Part shown: piece after piece, positions 22,874-34,887 of the stretch
Layout of the letters: each line of letters begins with the position of its first letter
Position numbering within the stretch: the stretch's first letter is position 1
Assembly (NCBI GenBank): GCA_002104935.1
Contig: MCGT01000001.1
Coordinates: 1,505,001-1,569,000, forward strand
DNA from: Hesseltinella vesiculosa
Lineage: Eukaryota > Mucoromycota > Mucoromycetes > Mucorales > Cunninghamellaceae
Reading direction: 5' to 3'
Length of the DNA stretch: 64,000 nucleotides
Notes under the pieces: model-generated
Databases searched by the model: none
The model's input: the letters and a program-made list of their open reading frames with translations, nothing else
What the model was told of the DNA's origin: nothing
Program-made: the position numbers and the translations under genes

Positions 22874-24189
22874 AATTACAGGAATAAAAAAAAAATGAAG
22901 AAGAAAAAAAATAGAAAAGAAATGTCTTTTTTTGCGCGCTCAAGCTCAGGCTTTCCTTTTTAAAATGAGAAGCTGACTCCCTGTGGATTTTTTTGAACAC
23001 CGACGAATAGGAGACCTTTTGAATCAGTACATAAAAAAGGCGACGAAATGTGAACCACACCGTCTGGTCTGTTTTCCTCCTTTGGGTTACCATTCCCTCC
23101 TTTCCTCTTTTTAAAAGAGCTCGTCAACACTCATTTTACGCCTGGTTTTCGTAGGGCTAAGCTTACGCCAGCACTTTGCTTCACTTTTTTGGTGCTGAAC
23201 CACGAACGAGGAGTTGTATTTTTATCTCTCTGTCCTGGCAAGAGAATGCAATGCAATACCAAGCATGACAGGGCCATGCATATCCTTCTTTTCTACCGAG
23301 GAACGACCCTCTGAAAGCAAATGGAAGGAGAGGTCCATGGCCAATGGACGCCGTCGAATTTAAACAACGACCATCCAAATGAAAAAAACATCTCTTTACT
23401 GCGTTTATATATATAAAATGAACCATTTTGGAATTAGGATGTTTCCCAGAAAAAGTGACAATGAGAAATGTAAGGAGCCTATCATTAGGGGTAAAAAAAA
23501 AAAAAAGCACCAACGGGTGCCTGATTTTTTTCTCTTCTACATCATAGGCGTCTCCCCCACAGCATTTGACAGAACATATCAAAATAGGAGTCCCATCTTT
23601 CCACCCCTTTTTCAATTACATAAGAGACCCTCATGACCCACAACCTCAAATGGCTTCGATCCTTTTTTCTCGTAAAAAAAACCTGTTCGTGGTTGGCCTC
23701 CGTCTCCCTTGTTTTTATTTGATGAGCCTAAATCCGATGGAGGTTCCCGTGCGCTTAGCCTCCCCATTTAGTACCGTTAGGCGTTTTTACATTTATTTTA
23801 ATATTAATTTCGTGTCATCCCAGGATAAAAGGATAAAAACAATCAATTGACCTCACCACCGAGATCTTGTAAAAGAGGAAAGAATAAAAAGCAGCCCTGG
23901 AGGACCGACCAAGGCTGACTTGAGAGTGGCTGTTGGGGTGCATGAGCGCCTTTTTTATATATTTTTTATGCATCCTTAGTCCAAAGGAGGTGTCAATAGC
24001 CATCCTTTTTTTTTTTTTTTTTTTACTTGCTTGGGCCAATATCTCCTATTCTTTAAAAGTTGCCATCCTCCGGCCAATGGCGGTGGTGGCGGTCATTGAA
24101 AATGGAAGGCTGAGCTTCAGGTCATCCGTTTTTTTTTTTTTTTTCGTCCTCTTTGCCACTCATCCCTTTACAAACTTTGTAGTCTTGTT
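22874..24189. other. intergenic region between kinase and IMP4 (divergent)
   Basis: 1.3 kb between two divergently transcribed genes. No exon supported. There are several A/T homopolymers (23493-23505, 24007-24024, 24129-24144). It presumably carries both promoters. Confidence 0.35.
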
Positions 24190-25424
24190 ATGGTAAGCAC
24201 TTTGACTATATAAACCGATTCAGCAGAAGAGTCTGATGGCTTACTCTTTCTACCATCACTTAGATCCGACGAAACACCCGCCTGCGACGAGAATACCTTT
24301 ATAAAAAGTCGCTCGAGTCCAAGGACCGATCGATCTATGAACGAAAACAAAAGATCAAAGAGGCTATTGAGAGTACGTTCCATGGCGATCGGTCAGTCAA
24401 GAAACTGACGCCATTTTTTTTTATCAATAGAGGGCCAACCTATCCCCACAGAATTACGCAAAGTAGGCGATGAAATGCGCTCTGATCTTCCCTTTGATCA
24501 AGCCCAAGCTGGTAAGCCCCCTAAAAAAAAGCACAGCACATCTATCTCATCCCAGTATACTGACGGTTTTAAATGATAGATCCTACTACGCACATGGACG
24601 ATGAATATGCCCGCGCTGGTGTGTTTGATCCCAAGATCTTGATCACCACCTCCCGCGATCCTAGCAGCCGTCTTCAACAATTTGCAAAGGAAATGCGCCT
24701 TATCTTCCCCAACTCACAGCGTATCAACCGTGGTAACCATGTCATGAAAGAAATCGTCGATGCCTGTCGTTCCAATGAAGTCACCGATCTGATCATTTTG
24801 CATGAAACCCGTGGCAAGCCTGGTAAACACAGTGTCAAAGGCATAAGCTGTCACACTCACCCGCTATTTTATCTTTTGCGTAGATGGGATGGTGGTTTGT
24901 CATTTCCCTTATGGTCCAACCGCCTATTTTTCATTACACAATATTGTCTTGCGCCATGATATCAAGGATCAAGGCACAGTGTCCGAAGCATTCCCGCATT
25001 TGATCATGGACAACTTCTCCTCCAAGCTCGGCCAACGGGTAAAACCTCACCCCACTTGACTCGCCCATGAATGACCTTTTTTTTTTAGGTGTCCAATATC
25101 TTAAAATACCTTTTCCCTGTACCAAAAGACGATAGCAAACGAGTCATGACCTTCCACAACGACAACGATTATATCTCCTTTAGGTAAAAGACAAAGGCGA
25201 TCAAAAGCAGTAACCCCTGCCCTCCTTGGATCACTGACTTGTTTTTCCATAGACACCACGTGTTTGCAAAGACAGGAGCTGAAGTAGAGTTGGCCGAGGT
25301 TGGTCCTCGTTTCGAATTGCGCCCTTATGAAATCCGACTAGGTACTGCCGAGTTGACAGATGCTGATGTGGAATGGCAACTTTCCTCCTTTACTCGAACG
25401 GCTGGTAAGCGAAGGGAACTGTAA
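24190..25424 (+). CDS. IMP4: U3 snoRNP protein IMP4 (Brix domain)
   Basis: Small-subunit processome protein needed for early cleavages of pre-rRNA in the nucleolus. Seven exons: 24190-24192, 24264-24372, 24431-24511, 24580-24822, 24884-25038, 25089-25183, 25253-25424; 285 aa, close to the human protein. Hallmarks: [16 protein letters not shown] start, [59 protein letters not shown]. The first coding exon is only the ATG; the next codon begins after a 71-nt intron. The start is chosen because the spliced product matches the conserved N-terminus, which a downstream start would lose. The gene is divergent to the kinase. Confidence 0.95.
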
Positions 25425-26029
25425 ATGTATGCAACGCACGCACCCTTTTTTTTTTTTTCCTTCCCTTGCATTGATCTCCCTCCGCCCAGGGTGACCTATT
25501 TTAGCATTTTTTTTTCTTCGCATTTCAATAAAAATAAAATAGGAAATAAAAGGAACGTGCTTCAGGATGATGTGAAGAATCTATAGGCAAAACGGTTTCT
25601 GGATGATCGTGTTGAGGGTACTTGGCCAAGGACAGGCTGCCTTAATTGTCCAGGTTTGGTCTTCGAAACGTGATCACTATCTACGGAAGCGTAAATTTCA
25701 TGTTGAGCGAACGTGCTTGTGAACAAAACTTTGATCGGTTTCCTTTTTGGTTTCGGAAATCTCTCTGGTCTTCAAGGGAACGTCATGCCGTTCAGCCCTG
25801 CAGTAGCATCGTTAAACCCCCACCAACCTGCCCCCCCCCCACTCCTCACTTTTTCATTTCCCTCGAGGATGTCGGACACGCTACCCCCTGCCCCCCTCCG
25901 CCTTGGGCTACCGTATACTCCCCTTTCTCTGCATACAAGCCCTCCCCGTCAAATACAAATGTAATGGGTGATCTTGTATTATATTCGCTATTTTAAGAAT
26001 AATGACTACCGATGGGTGAGAGGGGGGGA
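25425..26029. other. convergent intergenic region
   Basis: Between the stop codons of IMP4 (plus) and the orphan gene (minus). C-rich segments at 25808-25850 and 25880-25905. No gene supported. Confidence 0.35.
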
Positions 26030-27317
26030 TTAAAATGCTTCTTCAAGCATGAATCGGGTAACGACGTGGACGTGATGTTCTTGGTGATTGATGGTGATGG
26101 GGATGCTGGACCAGGGGGGCCACAGACCAATATAGTCTGCACGCGCCAGGTTAGCCTGGAGCCGTTGCACAGATGGCATATGTACAAACGAAAACAGGCA
26201 CAGGTACGGATGGTCGCTATCGTTTGGTTCGTAATCAGGGAGGCTTGCAGGTTGGGAAAAATCGCTGACGGTATCCTTTGTTGTTTGGGAATTCTGTGTG
26301 CCCGGTGAGGACAAGGAAGGTCCCAGGCTGGGAAAGGAGGATCGGGACAGGAATGCCTTTTCATGGTCTGTCAGGTCTACGCACCACGCTAGCCATTGCC
26401 CTTGCTCCACCCATAATTCTAAGATACGGCAAAGGCGACCTTGATCATAATCGATGCAATATTTGGCAAGACCTTGACTCACCACTATAAAAAAAAAACA
26501 GGAACATGGTTTTCAGTCTTTTAATTGAGTACCCAAGAGTCGCTTACGGTGGCTTTTGACGGTGGTGTGCCATGTTTTGAATGCAAGGAATTCCTTTTCG
26601 ATCTGTCTGGCAGCTGCTTGGGCCAGCCCGCCGCTTTTTTTTTTTTTTTTTGAACAAAAAAAAAAAGAGGTTATTTGTGAGATCCCGAATGACATCAAAA
26701 GGAGGCTATAGACTTACGCTTTGTAGCTATTGGCAAGAGACAAAGAGCTGTCAGGAGCAGGCTTGCTGGATGAAGGGGTATGCTTTGAGAATTCAAAGGC
26801 GGGTATCGATTTGGTGGGAGAGGCGGAGGCGCTCAGTGCTCTTTGTATTTGCAGTGTCCTGCCGCCAGGCTGATTCTGAGGAGATAACACTGGCGAGGCT
26901 TCGGGTGAGGCTAGTGACAGGAAATCAGAGTGTTGGCTTGACTTCTGCGTAGGTGCATCATCCACGTCCTCAAATCTGGCAATCTCATCCACGGGCTGTG
27001 CCACGACATTGGACCAGGCTTGTATAGAATGGCGAGACATGGTAGGACCGGTATCAAATGGATCATCGTCATCGGAAAACACATCAATAGGGCTAGGTTC
27101 CCGGGCTGTCGTTGGAGTAGCAGACACGGATGTTTTGCTGATGCTTTTTTGATCTTGGGCGTGCCAAAAGTCGTCATCATCGTCATCTTCAATATCACTA
27201 AATACATCGGCACAACCACGCCGTTGATCAAGCGACTACAATGCCGTAAATAAAAAACATTCCCTACATGCATACTATTTTATTGTCTTTTCTTCATACC
27301 TTTCGCTGACGTTTCAT
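26030..27317 (-). CDS. hypothetical acidic protein (orphan gene)
   Basis: Not recognised. Four exons: 27317-27300, 27235-26718, 26633-26548, 26484-26030; 358 aa. The first exon encodes only MKRQRK. The N-terminal third is acidic and carries the same short motif twice: DVFSD followed by an acidic run at 16-28 (with six Asp, then FW) and DVFSDDDDPFD at 57-67. A Ser/Pro-rich linker follows; the last 180 residues look globular, with QIEKEFLAFKTWH, KYCIDYDQGRLCRILELW and a closing FMLEEAF. Acidic tandem motifs of this kind often serve as protein docking sites, but no function is proposed. The third intron acceptor follows a long A run instead of pyrimidines, which is unusual. A decayed copy of the 5' half lies at 3532-3956, showing that the locus was duplicated. 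Confidence 0.7.
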
Positions 27318-27399
27318 TCCAACGATGCAAAGTGAAGGAAGATGAAAATGTCTGGATTTGAAAACGTTTGGGCTACCATCGTTTTTGTCCATTTTTTTT

Positions 27400-27670
27400 T
27401 TTTATTTTTTGGCTGATGCTTTGGAAGTGTCAAAACTATACACGCAGCCACTTGGCTGGGTGACCTACGCTTTTCGAGTTGATTTTTTCAGCACCATCCC
27501 CAATCTTAAGTTTGTGCACCTATACAAAATATCACACTGATCTGTCACACCAAAAGTGCTACGCAGCGTTTACTTTTTTTCTTCAAATTTTCCATATTTT
27601 GTCAGGGGATCCTCAGACCATCGGCAAAAAAAAACACAAGTGCAAATTCATCTAAACTCCATTTGCCTCG
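27400..27670 (+). repeat. dispersed repeat R1, copy 3
   Basis: Matches 4040-4310 over its full length and lies at the same relative place in block B. Right flank 27601-27670 is the presumed terminal inverted repeat. It sits between the orphan gene and micro-exon paralogue B, which are head-to-head. Confidence 0.6.
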
Positions 27671-28274
27671 AATATTGCATACAACTACCGTATGATGAGA
27701 TGTGATCATGGTTAAAGTAGTGGCCTGTATGATGCTGTGGTGAAGAGCTAGGGGCTGTGGAACACCCACCACCACGAAGCACCAGCCAATTTTAGCTTGG
27801 AGAGTGAAGAAAAATACGACCTTCACTCTTCGCCTATTAGTGTGAAAATTTTATATGCAGTAATGACATCCAAACAGCGTTTTGCGACATTCTACGTAAT
27901 CATTTCATCTACACTACTTCAGGAATAGCAGCGGCTGCTTCTTCAATTCCATCGAGACGAACGCACAGACCTCCACCGCGGAAAGAAGCTGACTACAAAC
28001 TTTTTTTTTTCATGTTTTCGAAGATTTTCCAGCGTTATTTTATCTAGAAAAGTTACTTGAACGGTGACCTTGATCACAAATGTGTCGTTTCAATGAGATC
28101 ATAGCGCATTGTCTCAACATAACACAGCTTACTGTAAAGCAACAAGTGATAGAATGTGTCTTGTGTCAGATATGGAATACCGGAATCCGATTGGTTGGAT
28201 ATCTGAAGGAAGCCAGGAAAAAAGACAAGCGTGTGCACAATTTTTCTGTTCCATCTTTCCAGAATTGTGTTTTG
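27671..28274. promoter_or_regulatory. upstream region of micro-exon paralogue B
   Basis: Counterpart of 4311-4855. No exon supported; conserved blocks shared with copy A suggest an inherited 5' region. Confidence 0.4.
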
Positions 28275-29169
28275 ATGTTGACTGCCAGTAAGAAGAGTTT
28301 CCATCTGCCTATATCTAATTGATTAGATATGTGCAAGTTCATTTAATCAGTTGCGCTAACCTTCTCTTTCTTTTTTTCCTACTCTTTAGACAACGCTTGT
28401 CGTATTCCTGCAACTGCGTCCGCTTCACGTGCTTCTTCGTGCCTCTCACTACCTTCTCCCGCATCTCCTTCCACCTTTTCTTGTAAGACTTGGTTATTGG
28501 TGCCTGTACCGTTGCTGCTTGCTCAGCATTGCCATTGTTTTCGCAATGCATTGTTTACTCCCACTTTTTTTCTTAGCTGCCCTTTCGTATTCCGGTTCTG
28601 TTCCTGCCGATGAAAATCGTAAGTTACTTTGAAAATCGAAAAGCAAGAACTGTAGCAATGACATGCTTCAACTCCTTTTTTGTGTTTTATATTATTCCAT
28701 CCTGTTTCTGTAGCTGTAACTCACGAACCGCGTAAGTGCCATTCGAAAATAGAATCAAAAACACACTAAAAAAAACATGATTAATCCCCTACGCCGCCGA
28801 TGGCTGACTATGAATTTCCTTCTCTACGTAGAAAAGAGGGGTAAGAACTTGCACCTGACTCCTTCAAAAACGAGTCGTATTTATTTTTTTCTTTCAACTT
28901 ATTAGATGCAATGCGAGCGGAAACAAAGGAGATCAAGTGTCTGATTTACGGGATAGAGAGTGAATCCCAGGCATCGATTGATCGCCCTCCCGGTTCAGTT
29001 CCCACCGACGAAAATCGTGAGTAATTTTGAAACGATGTAACACCCGGTTTTTATATTCTTAGCTAGCTTCTCTGGTGTGTCTGGCCCCTCCGAAGTGGTT
29101 GGGGCCATCTGGCCTTGCCAATTCTTGGGCATTGGCCCAACTCTGCCCTTCCTGCCTGGCGTGGTTTGA
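28275..29169 (+). CDS. short paralogue of the micro-exon gene (copy B), probably truncated
   Basis: Seven exons keep a frame from ATG to a TGA at 29167-29169: 28275-28287, 28390-28482, 28577-28618, 28714-28731, 28832-28840, 28906-29016, 29063-29169; 130 aa. It begins MLTA, has a Ser/Ala/Pro-rich exon, then SGSVPADEN, an 18-nt exon, a 9-nt exon and a second exon ending GSVPTDEN. Only one A-B-C module remains, against four in copy A. The last exon matches exon 17 of copy A but ends early at TGA where A continues, so this is either a truncated gene or a pseudogene; splice sites further downstream persist without a usable frame. No function can be named. Confidence 0.5.
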
Positions 29170-30349
29170 CGCCTGGTCCGGTCCTGCTTGGCACAAGGGC
29201 CCTTTCTTGCCAATCCGACCATTGGTTAACCATATGGGTGCTCATGCCCAGCCAATAACAAGGAAATTTGGGGTAAGTTTAAAAAAAAAAAACAGATATA
29301 ACAATTTTAGAGCTTGTCGTTGACCTTTTTTTTTCCTGTTTTAGGCCAATTGATGCGTCGACCTGCTACTGTCGGCGCATCAAAGCCCCAAAACAAGTCA
29401 AGTCCACTTGTTTCCCACTCCCGCCACCGCTCCACCAAAACTGTGGCAACCACATTTGCTTGCCAAGGGGGCGGTGAAGCTTTTGTCTGGCTGCTCTGTG
29501 GTTGGCTGGCGCAGCAATCGTGCGCTGGCCAAGAATGCCCTTTCCTTGGGGATTGCTCTTCTGCTCTGTGGAGCAAACGCTTGTTCTGGTGTCTCGGTTC
29601 CGCTCTGCCGTCCTCACGAGAGCTCAGGTAAGCTTACCGGTATCCCTCGGTTCATCTTCCTATTTTATTGTTTCTGACAGCGGTCTTTTTTCTCACGTAG
29701 TTACGAGTTGAATCAAAAGGATGCACATGAAGTATTACAAATCCGTGAAGTCAGGTAATGCTTCACTCTCCGCAAACGCTTCTCGTGAGGAGGCAACCCT
29801 GCGACAAGAAATGCCCGAGCGCATGCCCAAGCGCACTCAGGTCGTCCACTCCCTTGGTCGTCCTGCTTCTGGCGTCAGTGCTGCGGGTGTCGCACCTGCC
29901 AAACGTCTCTGTGGTCGTCATGCTGGCGGTCGTCATGTTGCAGGTCACCGTGAAGTTGGGCATAGGCTTTGCCCAACGTCGACGGTGACCTTTGGTCCCA
30001 TGGTTCGCGTGCATGGTGGCCGTACTGTGCTTCTGGGGTTCCCTCCCTACCACATCGTCCCGGGACGCTTCATGTAAGTTTAGAAAGAAAAAAAAGTAAT
30101 ACAACGTCAAAGGCTATACTCACCCTACTTTTTTTTTATTTTATCATTGATGACTAGCTCCATTGCTCCCAGGATGGTGTGGTATTCCTCCCGCCCCTGC
30201 CACAGCATGCAAAAGGGGTTTTGACTGGAACGCATGTTGGTGCCTTGGCTGGTCCTTCTGGTGTAGACATCGACGCGAGTAGCGTGGGTCGATGCCCGCC
30301 ATATTGGCTCTTTACCAGGTGCTGCACCAACAGCACCTGAACACAACGA
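29170..30349 (+). pseudogene. decayed downstream exons of micro-exon paralogue B
   Basis: Counterparts of copy A exons 17 (rest), 18, 19 and 20 at 29170-29275, 29345-29626, about 29700-30074 and 30158-30349. Donor and acceptor sites are largely kept (for instance gtaagttt at 29275 and 30075), but exon 17 has lost about 60 bp and exon 18 carries an insertion (cttgccaaggggg near 29460) that shifts the frame. It reads as a pseudogene unless the TGA upstream is bypassed. Confidence 0.7.
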
Positions 30350-30740
30350 TGTGACAGGTACGTTCAGTATCACACTCTTAGACACATTTAGTAACATCAG
30401 ATCCTCAACACCGTAGACTGACTACCAAGTTTGACACTTGGCGTTTTTGAGTCTCTTGCCAGCCCTCTTTGGCAAACCATCACTCAACAGCAATCGCTGG
30501 CAACAGACACCACCACCGCTGGCTAGCCCTTTACGCCACCATCGGCTGATTTCGTGGTCGGGGATTCAAGTCTTTTTTTTTTCGTAATGGGGGTGGGGAA
30601 CCTCCATGTAAGATATCCTGTGTATGAACAATCTCGTCCTCTGGGCTGGCCTGTACAACTCGTGGAGAAAACTTTCTGGGTGTTACCTTCGGCAATGCTG
30701 GGTTTCAGCTTTTACCTAGCACGATCTTGTTGTGCTGACT
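30350..30740 (+). repeat. end of duplicated block B
   Basis: Matches 9602-9949 of block A with indels. After about 30740 the two loci no longer align, which marks one limit of the duplicated segment. Confidence 0.65.
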
Positions 30741-31018
30741 TTCTTGTTGTATATCAATACTAGACACCTTTTATTTGGGATAATCAATTGTTAAAATACA
30801 TGTATAAATATGGTTAAAAGAATGAAAGAGCCTGCCGAATACTTTTCGGTGTCTTCCTTATCAACTTGAGAAAAAAAAGAAAAAGCGTGATCCATTGCAT
30901 CGTGAAGTAAGTGTATGGTTTATTGCGAGAGTTTCATGTGGAGCATTTTTGAAGGTGTCATGTCACACCTGTCTCTAAACAAAAATGAAGAGGAGAGGGC
31001 GGGAGGATTATGATGATC
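30741..31018. other. 3' flank of DHTKD1
   Basis: AT-rich; presumably the DHTKD1 3' UTR. It has no counterpart in block A. Confidence 0.4.
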
Positions 31019-34000
31019 TTATACGTCGAGGGAAACAGCGTCCTTGATCAGCTTGGCTTGTTCAGCCTTGAATCTAGTGGCATAGGACACAGCAGGAGCC
31101 GACAGCGCAGCGCGGCCAACGTAGTCGATCTAAAGAATCACGACAAAAAAAAAAAAAAAATGAGTGATGCTTTGATTGAGCGGTGATGAAGTTTACCTTT
31201 TTCTGAGGCACCAATTGAGCCAGACGAGGAGCCACGAAGCTGTAAGCGCCAGAGTTTTCAGGTTCTTCTTGACACCAGACAAATTCAGAGGCATATCTAT
31301 ATTTGGAGATTTCTTCTTGGATTTGATCCCGAGGGAAGGGACACAGTTCCTATTTGAAGAGGAAAATAAGCCAATGTTGTTCAAAAGGCCTTTTTTGGTT
31401 GAGCTTACTTCAACACGGACAAAGGCGATGCGGTTGTTGAAGCCACGAGCTTCCTTTTCCTTTTGCAGGTCATAGTAGACCTTGCCAGACACAAACACAA
31501 CCTTGTCCACTTCATCAGCATCGGTCACAGTGGGATCGGCCAACACAGGTTGGAAGTGAGTACCAGGGGCCATGTCTTCCAAAGCACTGACAGCAACCTA
31601 GGATGAGCGAGCGAAAAAAGGAAATGCGATGAGGCATACTTCTCTGGAAACAAAAGCGAAGCTTACCGGTGACTTGAGAAGACCCTTGGGCGACATAACA
31701 ATCAAAGGCTTACGGAAAGGTCGTAGCATCTAGAAGAAGGAATGCCAGAAAAATAAGTGACCGTGGCATCATCGTCCATAGGATAGGTCTTACTTGTCTA
31801 CGCAAGACGTGGAAGTATTGGGCAGGAGTGGTACAGTTGACAACGCTCCAGTTAGGAACGACTTGGTTTTGTTGCCAGACATCATAAGGATCGTTGGACA
31901 TCTAAAAAAAAGGGGGGGTAAGTTCTGCGCTGTATTTTTTTTTCTTGTTCCTTCAACTCTCCATACCTGCAAGAAGCGTTCGATGTGGGAACTGGAATGT
32001 TCAGGGCCGGCACCATCTTGACCGTGGGGTAAGAGCATGACCATGCCGGTTTGACGCAGCCATTTTTCGTCACTGCTGGACACAAAGGTATCGATGGCGA
32101 TTTGGGCACCGGAGAAGAAGTCACCGAATTGGGCTTCCCACAGCACCAGGCGTTGAGGGGTTTCGATGGACATACCATATTCAAAGCCAAGCACGGCAAA
32201 TTCGTTCAAAGGACTGTTGGACACCTAGTTTCCGAGAAATGAGCACTGGATTCTCTGTAGGCGCAGACACTTACTTCCAAAAAGGCATTGGTTTCAGGCT
32301 TGGCCTTGTTGATTTCGTTCAAGGGGATGACGACGTCTTCGGTGTCTTGAGAGACCAGCATGGCGTGACGTTGAGAAAAGGTACCACGACCGACATCTTG
32401 GCCAGAGATACGGACACCATAACCTTCTTGGAGCAAGGAGCCAAAGGCCAAGGCTTCACCGGTGGCCCAATCCAGGCCTTTGCCTTGGTCAAGCTTCTTC
32501 AGACGGCTTTCGATGTGGTATTTTTTCAGACGGGGATGCAGCTTGAAGTCCTCGGGAGCAGCAACAGATTGCTTACCGACCTTCACGAGGGTATCCAAAT
32601 CCACACCAGTGTCGATGATGTTGGTGATGGCGGCGTCGCCAGGGGTGACATGGGTCATTGACTTCCAGTTACCTTGCAAGTGCACGGCAGGGTCGGGCTT
32701 GTAGTCGGCGGTGTGGCTTTGCAAGTGGTCGTTCAGAACAGCTTGTTGTTGTTCGCGGATTTGGTTGGCTTCGTCTTGGGACAAGACGTTTTCTTGGGTC
32801 AGCTTGGCTTCATAGGACTTGGGCACAGATTCGCGCAAACGGATGTTGTTGTACATCAGGGGTTGGGTGAAGGCAGGTTCATCCAATTCGTTGTGACCCC
32901 ATCGGCGGTAACACATCAAGTCCAAGATGATATCCTACACAAATCATAAAATAAACACACGATTCCTTTACGTTGGTGCTATTGGCCGGGGGGGGGTTAC
33001 CTTTCTGAACTTGTTGCGGTATTCAAACACGAGTTCCATGGCGCGGGAGACATCTTCGGGGTGGTCACCGTTCACATGGACGATGGGGATGTTGATCATC
33101 TTGCCAATATCGGAGCAGTAATCGGTGGAGCGAGAGTTTCTCGCCTGGGTGGTGTAACCCAATTGGTTGTTGACAACGATGTGGACGGAACCGCCAGAGG
33201 AGTAGTGAGGCAAGTTGGACATGCCGAGGGCTTCCATGACGATACCTTGGCCGGTGAAGGCGGCATCACCGTGGATTTGGATGCACATGACACGATCACC
33301 CAGAGCACAGCCGGATTCCGAGTTCAGGGTGGACAACAGTTCGGTTTGCTTGGCACGGGCCTTACCCATGGCCACCGAATTGATGGCTTCCAAGTGGGAG
33401 GGGTTATTCAATAGAGACACGTGGACAGGTTTGCCGTCATAGGTCAGGGTAGGGCTGCTAGCCAAGTGAGAAATCACATCGCCCGAGGTGTAGGTGCCTT
33501 CAGGCATTTCCGAGTTGCCCTTCATCTTGTGGAACAGAGCAGCATGGGGGTATTCCAATAAGTCACAAAGCAGATTCAAACGACCACGATGAGGCATACC
33601 AATGACCAAATCGCTCACACCCTCTGAAGAGAACCGACGGTGAATACTCAGCCTCCTTTTTTTGACTTCTTACCTTTGGCAGACAATTCAAAGATGCGAT
33701 CCAGAGCGACCATCATACTCTCGGCACCTTCGAGACCGTAACGTTTGATGTTGGGGAATTTTTTGGCGAGGAAGTGATCAAACGACTGGAAAAAAAAAGC
33801 CGTGATGAGTTGTCATTGTCGTTTCCCACGCTCCGCGCTTATCGTTACCTCGGATTGCGATAGGAGCTGATGAATGCGCTTTTTTTGTTCCACGCTCAAG
33901 GCTGGTTTGTTCCAGGATTCAACGGCGTTATACCACCAACGGCGTTCACTAGCAGACTACACAGATTCAAGTCAGTTTCTGTTTTTCTTTTTCGGGCTAA

Positions 34001-34540
34001 ACACCTACGGGCAAGTGCATGAATTCATACGCAATGTTTCCGCAGTACGTGGCATTTAAATGGCTCAGGATAGTCTTGAAGTCAGCCTCTTCTTTCATCG
34101 TGTTATCGACTTTGGATTCATTGACATGGAGAACACCTAAAGGAGTGTGTGAGCAACTATCTATAAAAATAAACAAAGCTTACCAGACAGGTTGTACACT
34201 TTTTCACCGTCCGTCAGGCCATAACGTTCAGGTTTAAGGGCCAAGACATCTCTGTTGAATCACGTCAGTCCTTCTCCAAAAAAAAAAAAAAAAGTGGCCA
34301 AACTTACTCGCTTTTAGTGATGCCAAGAGGATCCAAATGGGCTCCACGATGACCATGAGTACGATAAGCTTGGACTATACGAAGCAGACTGCCTTGTTCC
34401 ATACGGTTGACAAGCTCTTCTTGAGTATAGTCAGGCATCACAAAAGGCTTTGGTGCACGATAACCATACACATGCTTATCATGGTAAAGACGTTTAGTTA
34501 ATTGAGCAGGGGATTGTTTCAGTCGCTGAAGGCGTAACAT
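31019..34540 (-). CDS. DHTKD1: 2-oxoadipate dehydrogenase E1 (DHTKD1 type)
   Basis: Mitochondrial thiamine-diphosphate E1 that decarboxylates 2-oxoadipate in lysine and tryptophan breakdown, working with the shared E2 and E3. Thirteen exons: 34540-34308, 34251-34184, 34136-34009, 33956-33849, 33785-33674, 33623-33001, 32934-32275, 32224-31967, 31901-31794, 31729-31667, 31597-31409, 31349-31197, 31129-31019; 937 aa. Motifs: [104 protein letters not shown] and the short N-terminus match DHTKD1 better than 2-oxoglutarate dehydrogenase (about 1000 aa). The N-terminus has basic and hydroxyl residues without acids, as in a mitochondrial presequence. Its 3' part was copied to 3245-3540. Confidence 0.92.
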
Positions 34541-34887
34541 GTTGAAACGTAAAAAAGTGAAAAAAAGGACAAAAAAGAAAAAAATGCGGGGACAAAACGC
34601 CTTTTTTTTTTTTTAAGCCAGCAGTTTTTCCACGGTCCACCCAAGCAAGATAAGGTTCAACCATCGAAAAAATTTCACACGTTCTCGACGTGCTCCTTTT
34701 TACCACCAAAATAAGACTCACTGTTGACTCACCAATAAAATGAACGATAGGCCGCCAAATGATAGGTGGATATGCCTTGTTATTAAAACTGAACTCCACT
34801 TTACTTTTCTACTACAAATGGTACAAATGGGAGACTCTCTAAGACGTGAGAAAGGAACGGAGGAGAATGAAACACAGGTGCCACAGA
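34541..34887. other. intergenic region between DHTKD1 and JJJ1
   Basis: Holds the DHTKD1 promoter and the JJJ1 3' UTR. No gene. Confidence 0.35.

Noticed and set aside
31019..34540. 2-oxoglutarate dehydrogenase (KGD1) as the name for this E1
   Set aside because: Motifs around the TPP site, the shorter length and the N-terminus fit the DHTKD1 branch better, though both families share most landmarks.
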